DNA of 64,000 bases, taken from positions 3,066,001-3,130,000 of the forward strand of contig JADJUW010000001.1 of the NCBI GenBank assembly GCA_016716835.1, in the 5' to 3' direction. Shown piece after piece: positions 9,418 through 19,404 of this stretch (position 1 is its first letter; every line of letters begins with the position of its first letter). The stretch comes from Myxococcales bacterium. Its GTDB lineage: Bacteria > Myxococcota_A > Polyangia > Haliangiales > Haliangiaceae. The notes below the pieces were generated by a model. That model was not told where the DNA came from. It searched no databases and worked only from the letters and a program-made list of their open reading frames with translations. Position numbers and translations under genes: made by a program.

Positions 9418-10020
9418 TTAAAAGCGACGGCGCGGCACGAACACGGAGTCGCCCGGGCGCATGTAGAAAACCGGCGCTTTATTCTCCGCCACCGCCTGCA
9501 CCGGCACGGTAAATGTCTCGCTCTTGCCGTCGACGGTGCGCGTCACCTGCACCGCGTTCTCGCGCGCGCCGGCGGTAAAACCACCCGCCTGCGATACTGC
9601 CTCGACCACCGTCATGCCAGGCGTGAACAAGATCGCGCTTGGCTTGCGCACTTCCCCGAGCACCGACACCTTCTTGGAGCGATACTCTTTGACGTAAACC
9701 GCGATCGACGGGTTGACCAAATACCCATCAGCGAGCCGCCCGCGAATATCTTCTTCAATCTGCGCCGGCGTCTTGCCGACCACCGTCACCTGGCCAATGT
9801 ACGGAAACGAGATCGTGCCCTCTTGGCTGGCCGAAAACGTCCCGGACATGTCTTCATGGCGAAACACGCGCACCTCGAACAAGTCGCCGGCATCGAGCGT
9901 GGTGTCTTCATTATAGATTGCTTGGCTCGGATACTTGCTAGCGGGCGGATCGCCGCAGCCGAGCAGGGCGGCGGCGCCGAGCCCAACAATCACTAGCACG
10001 CGAAGCGCAAACACTGACAC
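9418..10020 (-). CDS. wza: Polysaccharide export lipoprotein, Wza-like (Poly_export + SLBB)
   Basis: This is a 200-residue outer-membrane lipoprotein: signal peptide with lipobox ALLGC (Cys22), a Poly_export domain (about 40-115, LDAGDLFEVRVFRHEDMSG) and one SLBB repeat (about 118-175, SVLGEVRKPSAILF). It is much shorter than enterobacterial Wza and appears to lack the second SLBB repeat and the C-terminal amphipathic helix that forms the outer-membrane pore, so its pore may need another protein. The start is GTG. A TATATT hexamer lies 5 nt upstream, no Shine-Dalgarno is visible, and the upstream gene ends only 18 nt away. Within a minus-strand run that begins at 20171. Confidence 0.88.
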   Translation of the reverse strand: MSVFALRVLVIVGLGAAALLGCGDPPASKYPSQAIYNEDTTLDAGDLFEVRVFRHEDMSGTFSASQEGTISFPYIGQVTVVGKTPAQIEEDIRGRLADGYLVNPSIAVYVKEYRSKKVSVLGEVRKPSAILFTPGMTVVEAVSQAGGFTAGARENAVQVTRTVDGKSETFTVPVQAVAENKAPVFYMRPGDSVFVPRRRF

Positions 10021-10038
10021 CGCCGCAATATACGGCGC

Positions 10039-10512
10039 TTAGTCGTTGCGGCGCAACCGAATGACCGTTTTCAATGAAGCGCCTGGCGTCGCCATCGCGG
10101 TGGGCGCGGCAGCCACCACGTCGCTTAAGCACGCGACCATGGCTTCGTCGCCGCTAACCACGAGGGGGCCCCATTCATTATTGGCGTCGGTCGTCCGGCT
10201 GGCGATTAGGGTTACAGGCCACGTTACCTTCGTGGTCGTCGCACAGCGGAAGAACTTGGCGCGACGATCTGCGAGCGCCAGCTGGTCGGTCGAAAAACAG
10301 GCGTACTTGCCCATGGCGTCCGGATCTCGATAGCAATTCGTGGCGTCGCCGATGTCGACCGGCGCATCCGGGTCGCTAGCATCGGGAGCTTGTTGCACAA
10401 CCGCGGTTTCGCCCTCGGGAAGCGTCTGCGTCTCAGGCGCGGCCCTGCCGCCACACGCGGCCACCATCGCCGCAAGTGCAATCAGAACCCCCGCTACGCT
10501 GATTCGTTTCAT
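10039..10512 (-). CDS. Small lipoprotein of unknown function
   Basis: This 157-residue protein starts at ATG 10512, where a signal peptide with lipobox MVAAC (Cys20) begins; longer in-frame starts overlap the upstream gene. After the lipid anchor come an acidic linker and a compact C-terminal region with several Cys residues. It lies 13 nt after the AgmX-tail gene and 18 nt before wza, bridging the TPR-machine genes and the export genes. No family is recognised. Confidence 0.7.
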   Translation of the reverse strand: MKRISVAGVLIALAAMVAACGGRAAPETQTLPEGETAVVQQAPDASDPDAPVDIGDATNCYRDPDAMGKYACFSTDQLALADRRAKFFRCATTTKVTWPVTLIASRTTDANNEWGPLVVSGDEAMVACLSDVVAAAPTAMATPGASLKTVIRLRRND

Positions 10513-10525
10513 GCGAACTGTGCGC

Positions 10526-11929
10526 TTAGTTGGGCTGGAACGGCAACTTGACTTCAAAGCCCGCGTCCGTCGGATCGCCATCGCTGTCGACCGGGGGCGT
10601 AAAGCTCCAACCGGCCATGCGCGTTTCAATACAAGCATCGAGCTCGCTGTTAAAGCCGGTGGCCTTGGGTGATACGACGCGGCCTTTTTCGTTGACGGTA
10701 AAGGCAATGGTCACGGTGCCAGCCGCGGTCGGATCGGTCTTGAGCAAGTCTTTGTGACAACGCTGCAGACCGGCCATGTACGCGCTCTTGATCTTCGCAA
10801 TCACGGAGTCTGCCGTGAGCGTGGATTCGTCAAACGCCTTCTTGGACGAAACGGTGACGCGGCTGCCTGGCGTCTTTTCATCTTTGCCAGCGGCGTCGCC
10901 GGCGCTCGCAATGCCGCCCGCGCCAGTGCCCGTGCCTGGACCTGATGAGGTCCCCGTGCGCGCATCGCCATCGCGCGTCCCGCCACTGCCGGTGCCGCCA
11001 ACCGCGATCTTGCCGCCGCCTTCGCGTACGGCATCGATGCTGCGTCCAATATCTTCGCTGGGGCGACGGTCGGCCATGCCGCGCTCAACATCCGATGGCC
11101 CGTCGCCGCCGGAGGCAAACAGCTCGCTGGCATAGCGCTGCGCATCGTCAACCGCGGCTTGCTTTTCTGCCGCGACATCGGCGGCGGTCCGGCCACCGCC
11201 TGCGGGTGCGGGGTCAGTTTTTGGCTTCTCGTTTTTGGTCTTGCCGCCAGCATCGGGCGCCGGCTTGGTGTCCTCAGCTTTGGCCACCTCGGTCGGCGTT
11301 ACGGGTTGCGTGAAATCTTCCACCACGTATTCGTCGATGCCGGCTTTTTGCCGCGCCTGTTGCGCGAGCGTGCGTGGCGCCGGCCGGTCGACAATAAAAA
11401 AGGCATAGACCCAAATAACAATCGCGACGGCGTTGGTAATGCCCATGCACGCCATGAGCAGCGGATCCATGCGATCCATCAGGCTGCCGCGCACGGCGGC
11501 AGGCAACACGGGCTTGGGCTGCGGCGGCGGCTCAGGAATGACCTGAAACAGCATGGAGAATTCGCCGATCCACAGCTTGCCGCGCGCGTCGTTGCCGAGA
11601 TCGACCACAAAGTAGTCGTCGACCCGACGGGCCTTGGCCTTGAGCTGCTCGAGCGTCAAGACCTGATCGCCGCTCGAGATGCGGCCTTCCATCTTGGCGG
11701 GAAAGCGCAGCTCATAGTGATCATTTGCCCACACCAACACGGTGAAGGTGCGTGGCAACTGCTCGATCGGCACCGCGAACATATTGTGGCTCGATTGCCC
11801 GATCGTGACGTTCTCGTGCTTATGCACCAGCCGCTCTTCGATGATCTTGCTGCCGAGCACGAGGCCGATGCGTAGGACACGCTTGGCGCCGTCGCCGCGC
11901 GACGATGATGAGGTGGATGCGCGCGCCAT
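10526..11929 (-). CDS. FHA-like / single TM / AgmX-PglI tail protein (GltG/NfsG-like)
   Basis: The 467-residue protein has three parts. The cytoplasmic N-terminal domain (about 15-125) begins VLRIGLVLGSKIIEERLV and resembles the FHA-like heads of myxobacterial motility proteins. One membrane segment follows at about 155-178. The periplasmic part is a long Gly/Ala/Lys/Asp-rich linker ending in a TonB-like AgmX/PglI C-terminal domain (about 375-467; KSAYMAGLQRCHKDLL, then GWSFTPP). In Myxococcus, proteins of this build (GltG, NfsG) link an inner-membrane motor to periplasmic TPR proteins. Start and upstream stop share one base (TAATG), so translation is coupled. The molecular role is inferred from architecture and gene order. 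Confidence 0.75.
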   Translation of the reverse strand: MARASTSSSSRGDGAKRVLRIGLVLGSKIIEERLVHKHENVTIGQSSHNMFAVPIEQLPRTFTVLVWANDHYELRFPAKMEGRISSGDQVLTLEQLKAKARRVDDYFVVDLGNDARGKLWIGEFSMLFQVIPEPPPQPKPVLPAAVRGSLMDRMDPLLMACMGITNAVAIVIWVYAFFIVDRPAPRTLAQQARQKAGIDEYVVEDFTQPVTPTEVAKAEDTKPAPDAGGKTKNEKPKTDPAPAGGGRTAADVAAEKQAAVDDAQRYASELFASGGDGPSDVERGMADRRPSEDIGRSIDAVREGGGKIAVGGTGSGGTRDGDARTGTSSGPGTGTGAGGIASAGDAAGKDEKTPGSRVTVSSKKAFDESTLTADSVIAKIKSAYMAGLQRCHKDLLKTDPTAAGTVTIAFTVNEKGRVVSPKATGFNSELDACIETRMAGWSFTPPVDSDGDPTDAGFEVKLPFQPN

Positions 11930-12306
11930 TAGAAAGGGGCCTTCTTAAGGGTTTCGAGGATGAGCGGGAGAAAGTCTTGCTTGAGGCTCTCCCACTCGTA
12001 GTTGATCGATTTTGGTTGCAGCACGTAGACAACACTCGGCCGCGGCACCTTGCCGCAAACCGTCACCACCGTATCAATGACCGTGATTTTTTGGCCGTTG
12101 CGATACTCGATGTGGAAGTTCTTGCCTTCTTTTTTGCCATCTTCGCTGTCGGCGCAGTCATCGGCAAACGCGGACATCGCGCCCGGGCCCGCCATCGCGG
12201 CCAACGCCATCGTCAACGCGAGCGCGAGCAGCGGGGCGCCGGTAAGCGCGCCTGCCCCCGCCCTACCGCGGGAGCCCTTACTGTATGAGGTGTTGCTTGA
12301 CGTCAT
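11929..12306 (-). CDS. Small secreted protein (GltF/NfsF position)
   Basis: This is a 125-residue protein with a basic N-terminus and a long hydrophobic signal segment (about 22-48), then a mature part of about 75 residues containing two Cys and a C-terminal amphipathic helix. An AGGGGG site precedes the ATG. It lies between the TPR lipoprotein and the AgmX-tail gene, the position held by gltF/nfsF in the Myxococcus clusters. No domain is recognised; the positional comparison is an inference. Confidence 0.65.
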   Translation of the reverse strand: MTSSNTSYSKGSRGRAGAGALTGAPLLALALTMALAAMAGPGAMSAFADDCADSEDGKKEGKNFHIEYRNGQKITVIDTVVTVCGKVPRPSVVYVLQPKSINYEWESLKQDFLPLILETLKKAPF

Positions 12307-12317
12307 CGTGCCCCCTG

Positions 12318-13421
12318 CTACTTCTTGCGTTTCTTTTCTTCGCGCTTGATGAGCTTGCTCACATCTTTTAAACGCGCCTCGACCAGCGAAAGATCTGCGC
12401 CGGGCTTGGATTTGTATTCCTCAAAGTACGTCTTGGCCTGGCCTAGGCGCACTAGGGTGTCCAGCGCGCCGGCCGGTCCCGGAAAGGGGTCAGCGTCGAG
12501 GTAGAGCAGGCCCAGGTTGTAGTAAGGCGTCGCATAGTCGCGGCGCAGGGTTAGCGCGCGCTTGAACGCGTCTTCGGCCTTGCGCAGATAGGCGGTGTTG
12601 TCGGGGGCACCGGCGGGCCACCCTGCGCTGCGGCCGCGATAGGCGCTCCCCAGCGAGTTGTAGACCTCAGCGCTGGTTTGGCCGAGCGCGCCCGAGACCT
12701 TCTCATAGGTAGCCACGGCCATGTCATATTGCTTGTTGCGCAGCTGATGCACGCCGAGGTTAATGTGGGCGCTGGCGAACGCCGGGTTGAGATTTACCGC
12801 CATGGTGTAGGCTTTTAGCGCGCGGTCGTAGTCTTTCCTTTGGTCGTAAATGAGGCCGTAGACGTAAAAGACGCCGGCGTTTTGCTTGGCCTCGGCGCGG
12901 CTGCCATGCAGCATATCGAGCAGGACCTCGGCGGTGTCGTAGAGGCGCTTGATATAATAGGCGTGCGCAATGGTGACCTGAGCGTCAATGCTGGTGGAAT
13001 CGGCGGCAAGCGCCTGTTGAGCCGCGCGAATCGCGGCGTCCGGATCAGGCGTGCTCGCGGCGAGCAAGGCGCGCGCGGTGGCGAGGTGTTGCACGACTTG
13101 TTTGCGCGCCTCTTCGGGCGGCGTGTCGAGATTTGGAAACACGATCTCGGCGGGCTTGTCGGGGTCGCGCGGCGCTCCGCTATCAGGCGCGTCCGTATCA
13201 TCGCCGCCCGCGTCACCCCCGGCGTCGCCACCCCCACTACCTGGTAGGTCGCCGCCGCCATCAAGACCTTCACCGCCGACTGGGTCCTTGTCGCTCATGC
13301 TGCCAGGCGTCGTGGCGTCCGGCGTTTCTGTTTTCTTTTTCTTTTTGCACGCGGGCGTGCCCGCCAACAGGACGCCAGCCAACAGCCAAACCAATGCGCG
13401 CGCACGCCCGGGCGTCATCAT
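12318..13421 (-). CDS. TPR lipoprotein (GltE/AglT-like)
   Basis: The 367-residue protein starts at the ATG pair 13421/13418, 6 nt after a GTGAGG site; the longer frame upstream overlaps the preceding gene. The lipobox is GTPAC (Cys25), followed by a Lys run and a Gly/Asp-rich linker to about residue 95. At least five tetratricopeptide repeats follow (for example AFASAHINLGVHQLRNKQYD and ATPYYNLGLLYLDADP). It is probably a periplasmic scaffold anchored in the outer membrane. The layout of lipoprotein plus TPR next to giant TPR proteins matches GltE/AglT or NfsE. Confidence 0.75.
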   Translation of the reverse strand: MMTPGRARALVWLLAGVLLAGTPACKKKKKTETPDATTPGSMSDKDPVGGEGLDGGGDLPGSGGGDAGGDAGGDDTDAPDSGAPRDPDKPAEIVFPNLDTPPEEARKQVVQHLATARALLAASTPDPDAAIRAAQQALAADSTSIDAQVTIAHAYYIKRLYDTAEVLLDMLHGSRAEAKQNAGVFYVYGLIYDQRKDYDRALKAYTMAVNLNPAFASAHINLGVHQLRNKQYDMAVATYEKVSGALGQTSAEVYNSLGSAYRGRSAGWPAGAPDNTAYLRKAEDAFKRALTLRRDYATPYYNLGLLYLDADPFPGPAGALDTLVRLGQAKTYFEEYKSKPGADLSLVEARLKDVSKLIKREEKKRKK

Positions 13422-13429
13422 GAAGTGCC

Positions 13430-16400
13430 TCACGGTTTTGTCGTCCCTTCGAACAGTTCTTGATGCTGCACGGTGTACTCGTCGGGAAATTCGCGACCGA
13501 GATTTTCCAGCGCAAGCTGGGTCCACTCATTCGAGATGCCCCGCGTCTTGCCAAGCTCGACCACGCTCGACCAAACCTCTTTCGCCTTGGTCAAGTAACC
13601 CTTGGTTGCGATTTCTTTGGCGACGCCCTCTTCGTAGGCTGCGATCGCGTCCGGGTTGGTATCCGCGAGTTTTTGGATAAAGGTCGGAATCGGCATTTGG
13701 GCCAGCTTCTCGGCCAGGCGCGCCAAGGTCTCGCCATAGCGCACTTCGGCGGCCATGAGATATTCGGGGATGCCAAAGCGCTTCATGACGTCGTACTTGG
13801 CCTGGGTGTCGAGCGTGCGCCGCTCAAGGGCCGCCTTGTCCTTCTTGAAGTCTTCGGGCTTCTTGGCCGCCTTGGTGATGCGGAACGGATCGAACTCACT
13901 TGCAAAGTAGCGCTCGGCGAACAGCAATTCGTATTCGCCGGCCATGCGCGCGCCGCCGCCGCTCTTGATTGCCTTGCGCTCGTCCCAGGCGCGAATGGCC
14001 TGGCGCCCAGCATCGTCGGCGTCCTTGCTGCGGCCCTTGCGCTGATACGCCTTGGCCAGCTCATAATAGCTCGCGACGTAGTCTTCCTCGTTGCCGGCAT
14101 CGGCGCCATAGGCCTTGCGCCAACGATCGTAAGCCGCGGCGAGCTTGGCGGTGTCACCTTGCGCGCGATAGATGCGAGCGAGTGCCCACAGCGCGCGATC
14201 TTTTTGCCGCCGCACCGATTCCTCGCGCTCGTAGCGCGTGTAGAGGTCGAGCGCGCGACGGAAATCGCGATCGAGCTCGGCGAGCGCGGCGGCGTTATAA
14301 AGCGCGTCGAGCGCCACCTTCTCAAACGATTGCGCCGGCTGCCCCGCCGTTGCGGGCAGTGGCTTGATGCCGCGCTTGGTGGCCGACTTTGCGACCTCGT
14401 AGAGCTCAAGGTACTGCGCGATCGCGGTGCGATAGTCAAACACGCTTTGGTGGCTCGCCGCGGTCAGCCGCATCGCCTCAAGGTAGTACGCGCTTTCGCG
14501 ATACGGCTTGTCGCGGTTCTCGGTAAATTGCTTAAACAACGCGATCGCGGTCTTTGGCCGATCTGCAAGCTTATAGGCCACCGCCGCGTTGTAGAGCGCC
14601 GTCGGCGCATCGGGATCGCTGGCCGCAGTCGTCTTGTAGTAGCGATAGAAGGCTTCGGCGGCAAGCATGTATTGCCCGCTGCCAAAGAGCTCGTTGGCCT
14701 TGCGAAACTCGAGGCTGCGGTTTTGCCCGAGCGCAATTTCAAGCGCCTTGGCGTCGCCGCACTTGGCGGCGATAAAGGCGGCGTTGGTTTCTTCGAATTT
14801 ATCGAGGCGCCCGGTGGCTTCGTAAATGCCGAGCAGGCCGTCCTTGGCCTTGACCGATTCCGGCGAGCCGCAGAAATTTTTCTGCACCTTGGACAGCCGC
14901 GTTACCGCGTCATCGATGTGGAGGTACGCCAAGCTAACAAGCGCGGCGTTTAGGCCTTGCTGCGGCGCGGTCGCCGGATCGGGCACAACGTCTTGATATG
15001 TGTCCCACTCGGCTTGCAACAGTTGATAGATGCGCGGAATAGGCTTGGCCACCAAGGGCTTTGGCATGGCCGCGAGCTCCTGAGGCGTTGGCACCACCAA
15101 TTCAGCTACGGTGCCGGCGGCGACTTGCCGCGCGGCCTCGGCCTCATAGGAAGCCAGCGTGCCCTTGGCGGCGTCGATCAAGAATTTGGTCGAGAGGTCG
15201 CGGTGGTCGCGCACCCAGCTGTACTGCACCACGGCGTCGTCGTAGCGCTCGCTGAAAAAGAGCGCCTCGGCCATATAGAACGTAAAGTCGTAGACGTACT
15301 CAGACTCGGGGTATTGGCGAATAAAGGCCTGATAGAGTTCGATGGCCTTTTGATACTCGTCGATCGAGGCGGCGCGGAGCTCGACATCGGTCTTGCCGCC
15401 CTCGACCCACTCGCGGCGCAGGGTGCCGGCGGTAACGTGCGTATTGCGCGCCGCCGCGTAGAGCGCGCGCTCGGCAATGCGGCGTTGCGCTTCCATCGCG
15501 ACGCGATCTTTTTCGTTCTTGCGAAACCACGGCGTGCCTTCGGCGTAGCGCGCGGCGAGTTCGGCCGCGGCATCATCGGCGCCGCTCTTGTCGCCCTTGG
15601 CGTCGTACGCATTGACGATTTCTTGGTGCACCAGTGGGTTGGTTGGCTCGAGCTCCCACGGCGGCCCGATGGCGATGCGAAAGGCCTCGATGGCCTGGTC
15701 AAACGCCTGCAATTCGAGAAAGGCATTGCCCATCGCGACCCAGATATCGCGCACATGGGTCTCGTCTTCGCGGCCGTTATAATATTCTTTGGCGCGGGCA
15801 AACGCCTTGATCGGATCGGTGTCGGTCTCGCCTTCCCACGGATCGGTAAACGCGACCGCGATGTACTGCAGCGACTCTTCGCGCAGCTCGAGGCTCGGGG
15901 TCTGGTTGCCCGCGACGGTTGCGTCGTAGAGCATGACCGACTCGTCAAAGCGATCGATCGCTTCCTTGAGAAAATCGCGCTTGTAATACGACCACGCCAG
16001 CTTATAGAGCGCCTCGGCATACATGGGCGAGGCGTTGCCTTCTTTGACGACGTGCAGATACGCCGAGATGGTTTCGTCGATCTCGCCCGGCACGTTGAAG
16101 TGGTAGTCGGCGACGCCGCGCACCCATGCATGGCGGAGGAGCTCAGGGTCAGCGTCTGGCCACGGTTCGCAGCCGGCGTAAAGGTCATTGAGCTCCTTGA
16201 CCTTCTTGCGCGCGAGGAACTCCTCACGCGTCGGCACCGGCGGCGCGACGTCGGTGTATTTGAAGCGATTGGCACAGGTCAGGGCGAGGAACATGATCAG
16301 CGAGCGGCGCTCGTCTTTGCTCTTGCCATAGTGACCAACCAAGTACAGCACGCTGGGGAATTGGCGATAATCGGGGAACTTGCCGAGAATGGTTTCCCAT

Positions 16401-16963
16401 AGCGCGACCGCGCGCGAGTAGTCGACGATCGGCTCGACGTCGGGATTGGTATCGTTTTCGAAATCGGTCTCGGCCTTGTCGAGATATAGATCGGCAAGGC
16501 GAAACATCGCGTCGGGGGTAAATTTTTTATGTTCGGGATAGCGCGCGATAAAGGCCTCGAGGCGCGCGATCATGTCGACGCCGCGCTCGCCGGCGATGCG
16601 TTCGGCCGCCGCAATGCGCTGCGCATAACGCTTTTCCAGCGTCGACATGCGGTCATCAAATTCGCGGCGCACGATGCTCTTAAGCCGAAGCTGATGCAAA
16701 TCCGCCGCGCGCATGAAGCGGAGAAAATCGTCCTCGACATCGCGCAACGCGACGAATTCGTCGGGTGAAAGCGGTGCGCCAACCGCCAATCCGGGCGCCG
16801 GCGTGCTTACCGGCGGTGGTGGTGGAGGCAGCGCGCTTGGCTGCGCGAGCGCACGATCGCTGGCCGCTAGCGGCAGCATGGTGACGACAAGCAACGACGC
16901 CATGAGGCGGTGCCGCACCGTTGATGCGGCCATTAATGAACTTGCTTGGGCTACCCGGCTCAT
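13430..16963 (-). CDS. Giant periplasmic TPR protein (GltD/NfsD-like)
   Basis: This 1177-residue secreted protein has a signal peptide (about 15-40) and a Pro-rich stretch (PPPPPPVSTP), then an almost continuous array of TPR and TPR-like helical pairs. No catalytic motif was seen. The size, the signal peptide and the position before a TPR lipoprotein match the large periplasmic gliding/spore-coat proteins GltD/NfsD. The start overlaps the upstream stop by 4 nt (ATGA) and its stop is 8 nt from the next start. The opposite strand is also widely open, but only as a codon-bias shadow. Confidence 0.78.
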   Translation of the reverse strand: MSRVAQASSLMAASTVRHRLMASLLVVTMLPLAASDRALAQPSALPPPPPPVSTPAPGLAVGAPLSPDEFVALRDVEDDFLRFMRAADLHQLRLKSIVRREFDDRMSTLEKRYAQRIAAAERIAGERGVDMIARLEAFIARYPEHKKFTPDAMFRLADLYLDKAETDFENDTNPDVEPIVDYSRAVALWETILGKFPDYRQFPSVLYLVGHYGKSKDERRSLIMFLALTCANRFKYTDVAPPVPTREEFLARKKVKELNDLYAGCEPWPDADPELLRHAWVRGVADYHFNVPGEIDETISAYLHVVKEGNASPMYAEALYKLAWSYYKRDFLKEAIDRFDESVMLYDATVAGNQTPSLELREESLQYIAVAFTDPWEGETDTDPIKAFARAKEYYNGREDETHVRDIWVAMGNAFLELQAFDQAIEAFRIAIGPPWELEPTNPLVHQEIVNAYDAKGDKSGADDAAAELAARYAEGTPWFRKNEKDRVAMEAQRRIAERALYAAARNTHVTAGTLRREWVEGGKTDVELRAASIDEYQKAIELYQAFIRQYPESEYVYDFTFYMAEALFFSERYDDAVVQYSWVRDHRDLSTKFLIDAAKGTLASYEAEAARQVAAGTVAELVVPTPQELAAMPKPLVAKPIPRIYQLLQAEWDTYQDVVPDPATAPQQGLNAALVSLAYLHIDDAVTRLSKVQKNFCGSPESVKAKDGLLGIYEATGRLDKFEETNAAFIAAKCGDAKALEIALGQNRSLEFRKANELFGSGQYMLAAEAFYRYYKTTAASDPDAPTALYNAAVAYKLADRPKTAIALFKQFTENRDKPYRESAYYLEAMRLTAASHQSVFDYRTAIAQYLELYEVAKSATKRGIKPLPATAGQPAQSFEKVALDALYNAAALAELDRDFRRALDLYTRYEREESVRRQKDRALWALARIYRAQGDTAKLAAAYDRWRKAYGADAGNEEDYVASYYELAKAYQRKGRSKDADDAGRQAIRAWDERKAIKSGGGARMAGEYELLFAERYFASEFDPFRITKAAKKPEDFKKDKAALERRTLDTQAKYDVMKRFGIPEYLMAAEVRYGETLARLAEKLAQMPIPTFIQKLADTNPDAIAAYEEGVAKEIATKGYLTKAKEVWSSVVELGKTRGISNEWTQLALENLGREFPDEYTVQHQELFEGTTKP

Positions 16964-19404
16964 GGCTGGCTCCCTTCGCCGCCCGGGGCGGGCGCGGTGG
17001 GCGTGGTGGGCTCGCCGGCCTTGGCGGCTTGGTCTTCCTCGATGAGATCGCGAAACTCATCGCGCAGATGTTTGAGCTCGCGGCTCCGTTCAAGTGTCAG
17101 CTTGGTCAAATCTTCTAGGCCTTCTTCGCGTTGCGACCAGTGCACGTCGACGACGCCGACGTCGCTGCGCACCAAGATTTCGTAAAATTTGCCGATCACC
17201 TCGCGAAACGCGAACGCCAACACGTCGGTGCCGATGACATCGGACTGGCCTTGCGTGCCCTCAAACTCGCCGCGATGCGCGAGCAAATCGGCGCGGATCT
17301 GTTCAAGCTCGGCGCGTACTTCAACCAGCTGGCCATCGACCAAGCTGTCGATGCGCGCGATCAATTCATCCGCCGTGGTCCAGGCGGCGCCGCCACGTGT
17401 GGCGATATCGCCAGCCTTGGCGAGCTGCGAGGCGCGGGCCCACACCGGCAAGGCAACGGCAAATTCGGCGGCGTACGCGCCCGCCAGGGCCGCGATGAGA
17501 TCGCGCCGCCTCAAGGCCACTTCGTCGCTCACGCCGGCCTGATCGCGCCCAACGTCGATCTCACGCGCCAGCACCTGTAACTCTTGGCGCTGCAGGTCGA
17601 TCTCAATGTCATAGGCGGCCAAGGCCTGGTCGGTTTCAAGCCTTTGCGCCGGGGTCAGCGGCGGCTTGGCTTCGCTTGCGTACTTGCGCAGCGCCTTCGA
17701 GGTGGCGATGAGCCCATCGAGCTGCAATTCCATGGTGGCGGCGTCTTGCGCGAGGCTGTCATATTCGGCGCGCGCCGCGGCGACGCGGTCGGCCGCCGGC
17801 TTGTCCGAGCCAGGCAATGCCGCCAATTCTGTTTCCAGCGCTTGGCGCGCGTCGCGGGCGGTTTTGATCGAGCTGCCCTCGCCGCCTTGCACGTGCGCGG
17901 CTTCACGAGCGGCGCCCTCGCGCGCCAGCTCGAGGTATATGGCGAGCAATTCCTCACGCACCGCGAGCGCGCGCTGCCGCTTTTTAGCCAGCGCGGGAAA
18001 CAAGCTGACGCGATGCTCAGCCGAGAGTGCCGCGTCGACGCGGGCGATCATGTCCTCCGCCGTGCGCAAGTCGTCGCCGATGTCGCCGAGGTCTTGGTTG
18101 GCAACCGTAAGACGCTTAACCGCGGCATCGTCGCGCACCCATGCTGCTGCCAACTCTGGCATCGTCGCCGAGGCGGTAAAGGCGTCTGCCGCGCGCGAGG
18201 TGATTTGGCCCAAATAGAGCCGCGTATCGCGCTGCTCGCCGACAATCGTGGCGAGCTCGTCATGCGCGGGGCGATACAGATCGGCGGTCGCGATAAATAT
18301 TTTCTCGGCGCGATCGTACTCTTCGCTTGGATTGCCTGCCTCGGCCTCGACGCCAACGATGATGCGGGCGCGCACGGCTTGCGCTTTGCGCACGCGCAAA
18401 TTCGCCTCCAAGATGCGTACGGTCGGCAGTCGCGACGAGGTTGGATCCGTCAAGGCGAGCAGCTCCAGCGCGCGCAAGGCCTTCTCAAACTCTTGCGCCT
18501 TGATATAGACCCACGCAATTTCGTAGAGGGCTTCGGAAAACAAATCCGACCGGCGATCGATCATGAGATAGGCGTCCACCGCCGCGCTGGTCAGATCTTT
18601 CTCGTAATACAAGCGTCCCAGCGCGAGCTGCGCCAGCTCGATGATGCGCCGATCGGCGCCCGTGCGCGGCCGTAGCTTGAGCAGCCCCGCATACGCCTCG
18701 ATCGCCTTGTCGAGCTCCTTGCCGGCGACGAACACCGCGCCTTCAAAGAACCGGGCTTGGAATTCGTATGCGCTGCCAGGCTTAACCTGCGCGAAGAAGG
18801 TCAGCGCCTCGGCGTTGTTGCCGGTGGCGTACGCGTATTTTCCGCGGACGTACGGCGCCGACGGGCGTTTCTTATCGGCAGGTATCGCGTCGAGCGCGGC
18901 GATCCGCGGCGTCACCGAGGCGTTGTCGTCGAGATCGACGGCGAGCTCGATCAGCCGTTCGAGCGCCGACTGATAGTGTTTGCTGGTGGGAAAGGTCTGC
19001 ACCAAATCGCCGAAGTAGCGCTGCGCGCTCATGTAGTCGTGCCGGCGATACAGCGATTCGGCGAGGTAGTAGAGCGCGACATCGCGATCCCGCAGGCCAG
19101 GCTGCAACATGTAGTCGAACAAGAGGATGGCGGCCTCTTCGAAGCGCCCGGTGCCATAGGCGACTTGCGCGTCGATCAGGCGGCGGGTGTACGTCTCGGC
19201 CTTGGGCCGTTGCCACTGGGGCGTTGCGACGCTGCCGTTAAGATCGCGCAGCTCGCGCGCGAGGGCGTCGATCGTCTTGCTCGCCGATGCGAGATCCGCG
19301 CGGACGCTGGCCGGCGCGGCCGTCGTTGCGATCGCCATGACCGACGCGGCGATGGCGAACATCGCGCGCCTCATGGTGCCTTCACCACGCGCTGGCAAAT
19401 TCAT
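16960..19404 (-). CDS. Large periplasmic TPR / coiled-coil protein
   Basis: This 814-residue protein has a signal peptide (about 10-36) and TPR repeats through about residue 340 (for example RDVALYYLAESLYRRHDYMS). The C-terminal half is coiled-coil rich (EYDSLAQDAATMELQLDGL) and ends in a short linker. Two starts are possible: ATG 19404 overlaps the upstream stop (ATGA) and is preferred; ATG 19374 has a GAAGG site. It may be a second large TPR scaffold of the same machine. No enzyme motif is visible and a one-to-one ortholog is not assigned. Confidence 0.75.
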   Translation of the reverse strand: MNLPARGEGTMRRAMFAIAASVMAIATTAAPASVRADLASASKTIDALARELRDLNGSVATPQWQRPKAETYTRRLIDAQVAYGTGRFEEAAILLFDYMLQPGLRDRDVALYYLAESLYRRHDYMSAQRYFGDLVQTFPTSKHYQSALERLIELAVDLDDNASVTPRIAALDAIPADKKRPSAPYVRGKYAYATGNNAEALTFFAQVKPGSAYEFQARFFEGAVFVAGKELDKAIEAYAGLLKLRPRTGADRRIIELAQLALGRLYYEKDLTSAAVDAYLMIDRRSDLFSEALYEIAWVYIKAQEFEKALRALELLALTDPTSSRLPTVRILEANLRVRKAQAVRARIIVGVEAEAGNPSEEYDRAEKIFIATADLYRPAHDELATIVGEQRDTRLYLGQITSRAADAFTASATMPELAAAWVRDDAAVKRLTVANQDLGDIGDDLRTAEDMIARVDAALSAEHRVSLFPALAKKRQRALAVREELLAIYLELAREGAAREAAHVQGGEGSSIKTARDARQALETELAALPGSDKPAADRVAAARAEYDSLAQDAATMELQLDGLIATSKALRKYASEAKPPLTPAQRLETDQALAAYDIEIDLQRQELQVLAREIDVGRDQAGVSDEVALRRRDLIAALAGAYAAEFAVALPVWARASQLAKAGDIATRGGAAWTTADELIARIDSLVDGQLVEVRAELEQIRADLLAHRGEFEGTQGQSDVIGTDVLAFAFREVIGKFYEILVRSDVGVVDVHWSQREEGLEDLTKLTLERSRELKHLRDEFRDLIEEDQAAKAGEPTTPTAPAPGGEGSQP

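Noticed and set aside
13460..14953. Open frame of 497 codons on the plus strand
   Set aside because: Antisense to the giant TPR gene; explained by GC-rich codon use. No signal, motif or start context.
14957..16402. Open frame of 481 codons on the plus strand
   Set aside because: Same antisense shadow of the TPR gene; residues do not form a family-like protein.
17584..18675. Open frame of 363 codons on the plus strand
   Set aside because: Antisense shadow of the second TPR gene.
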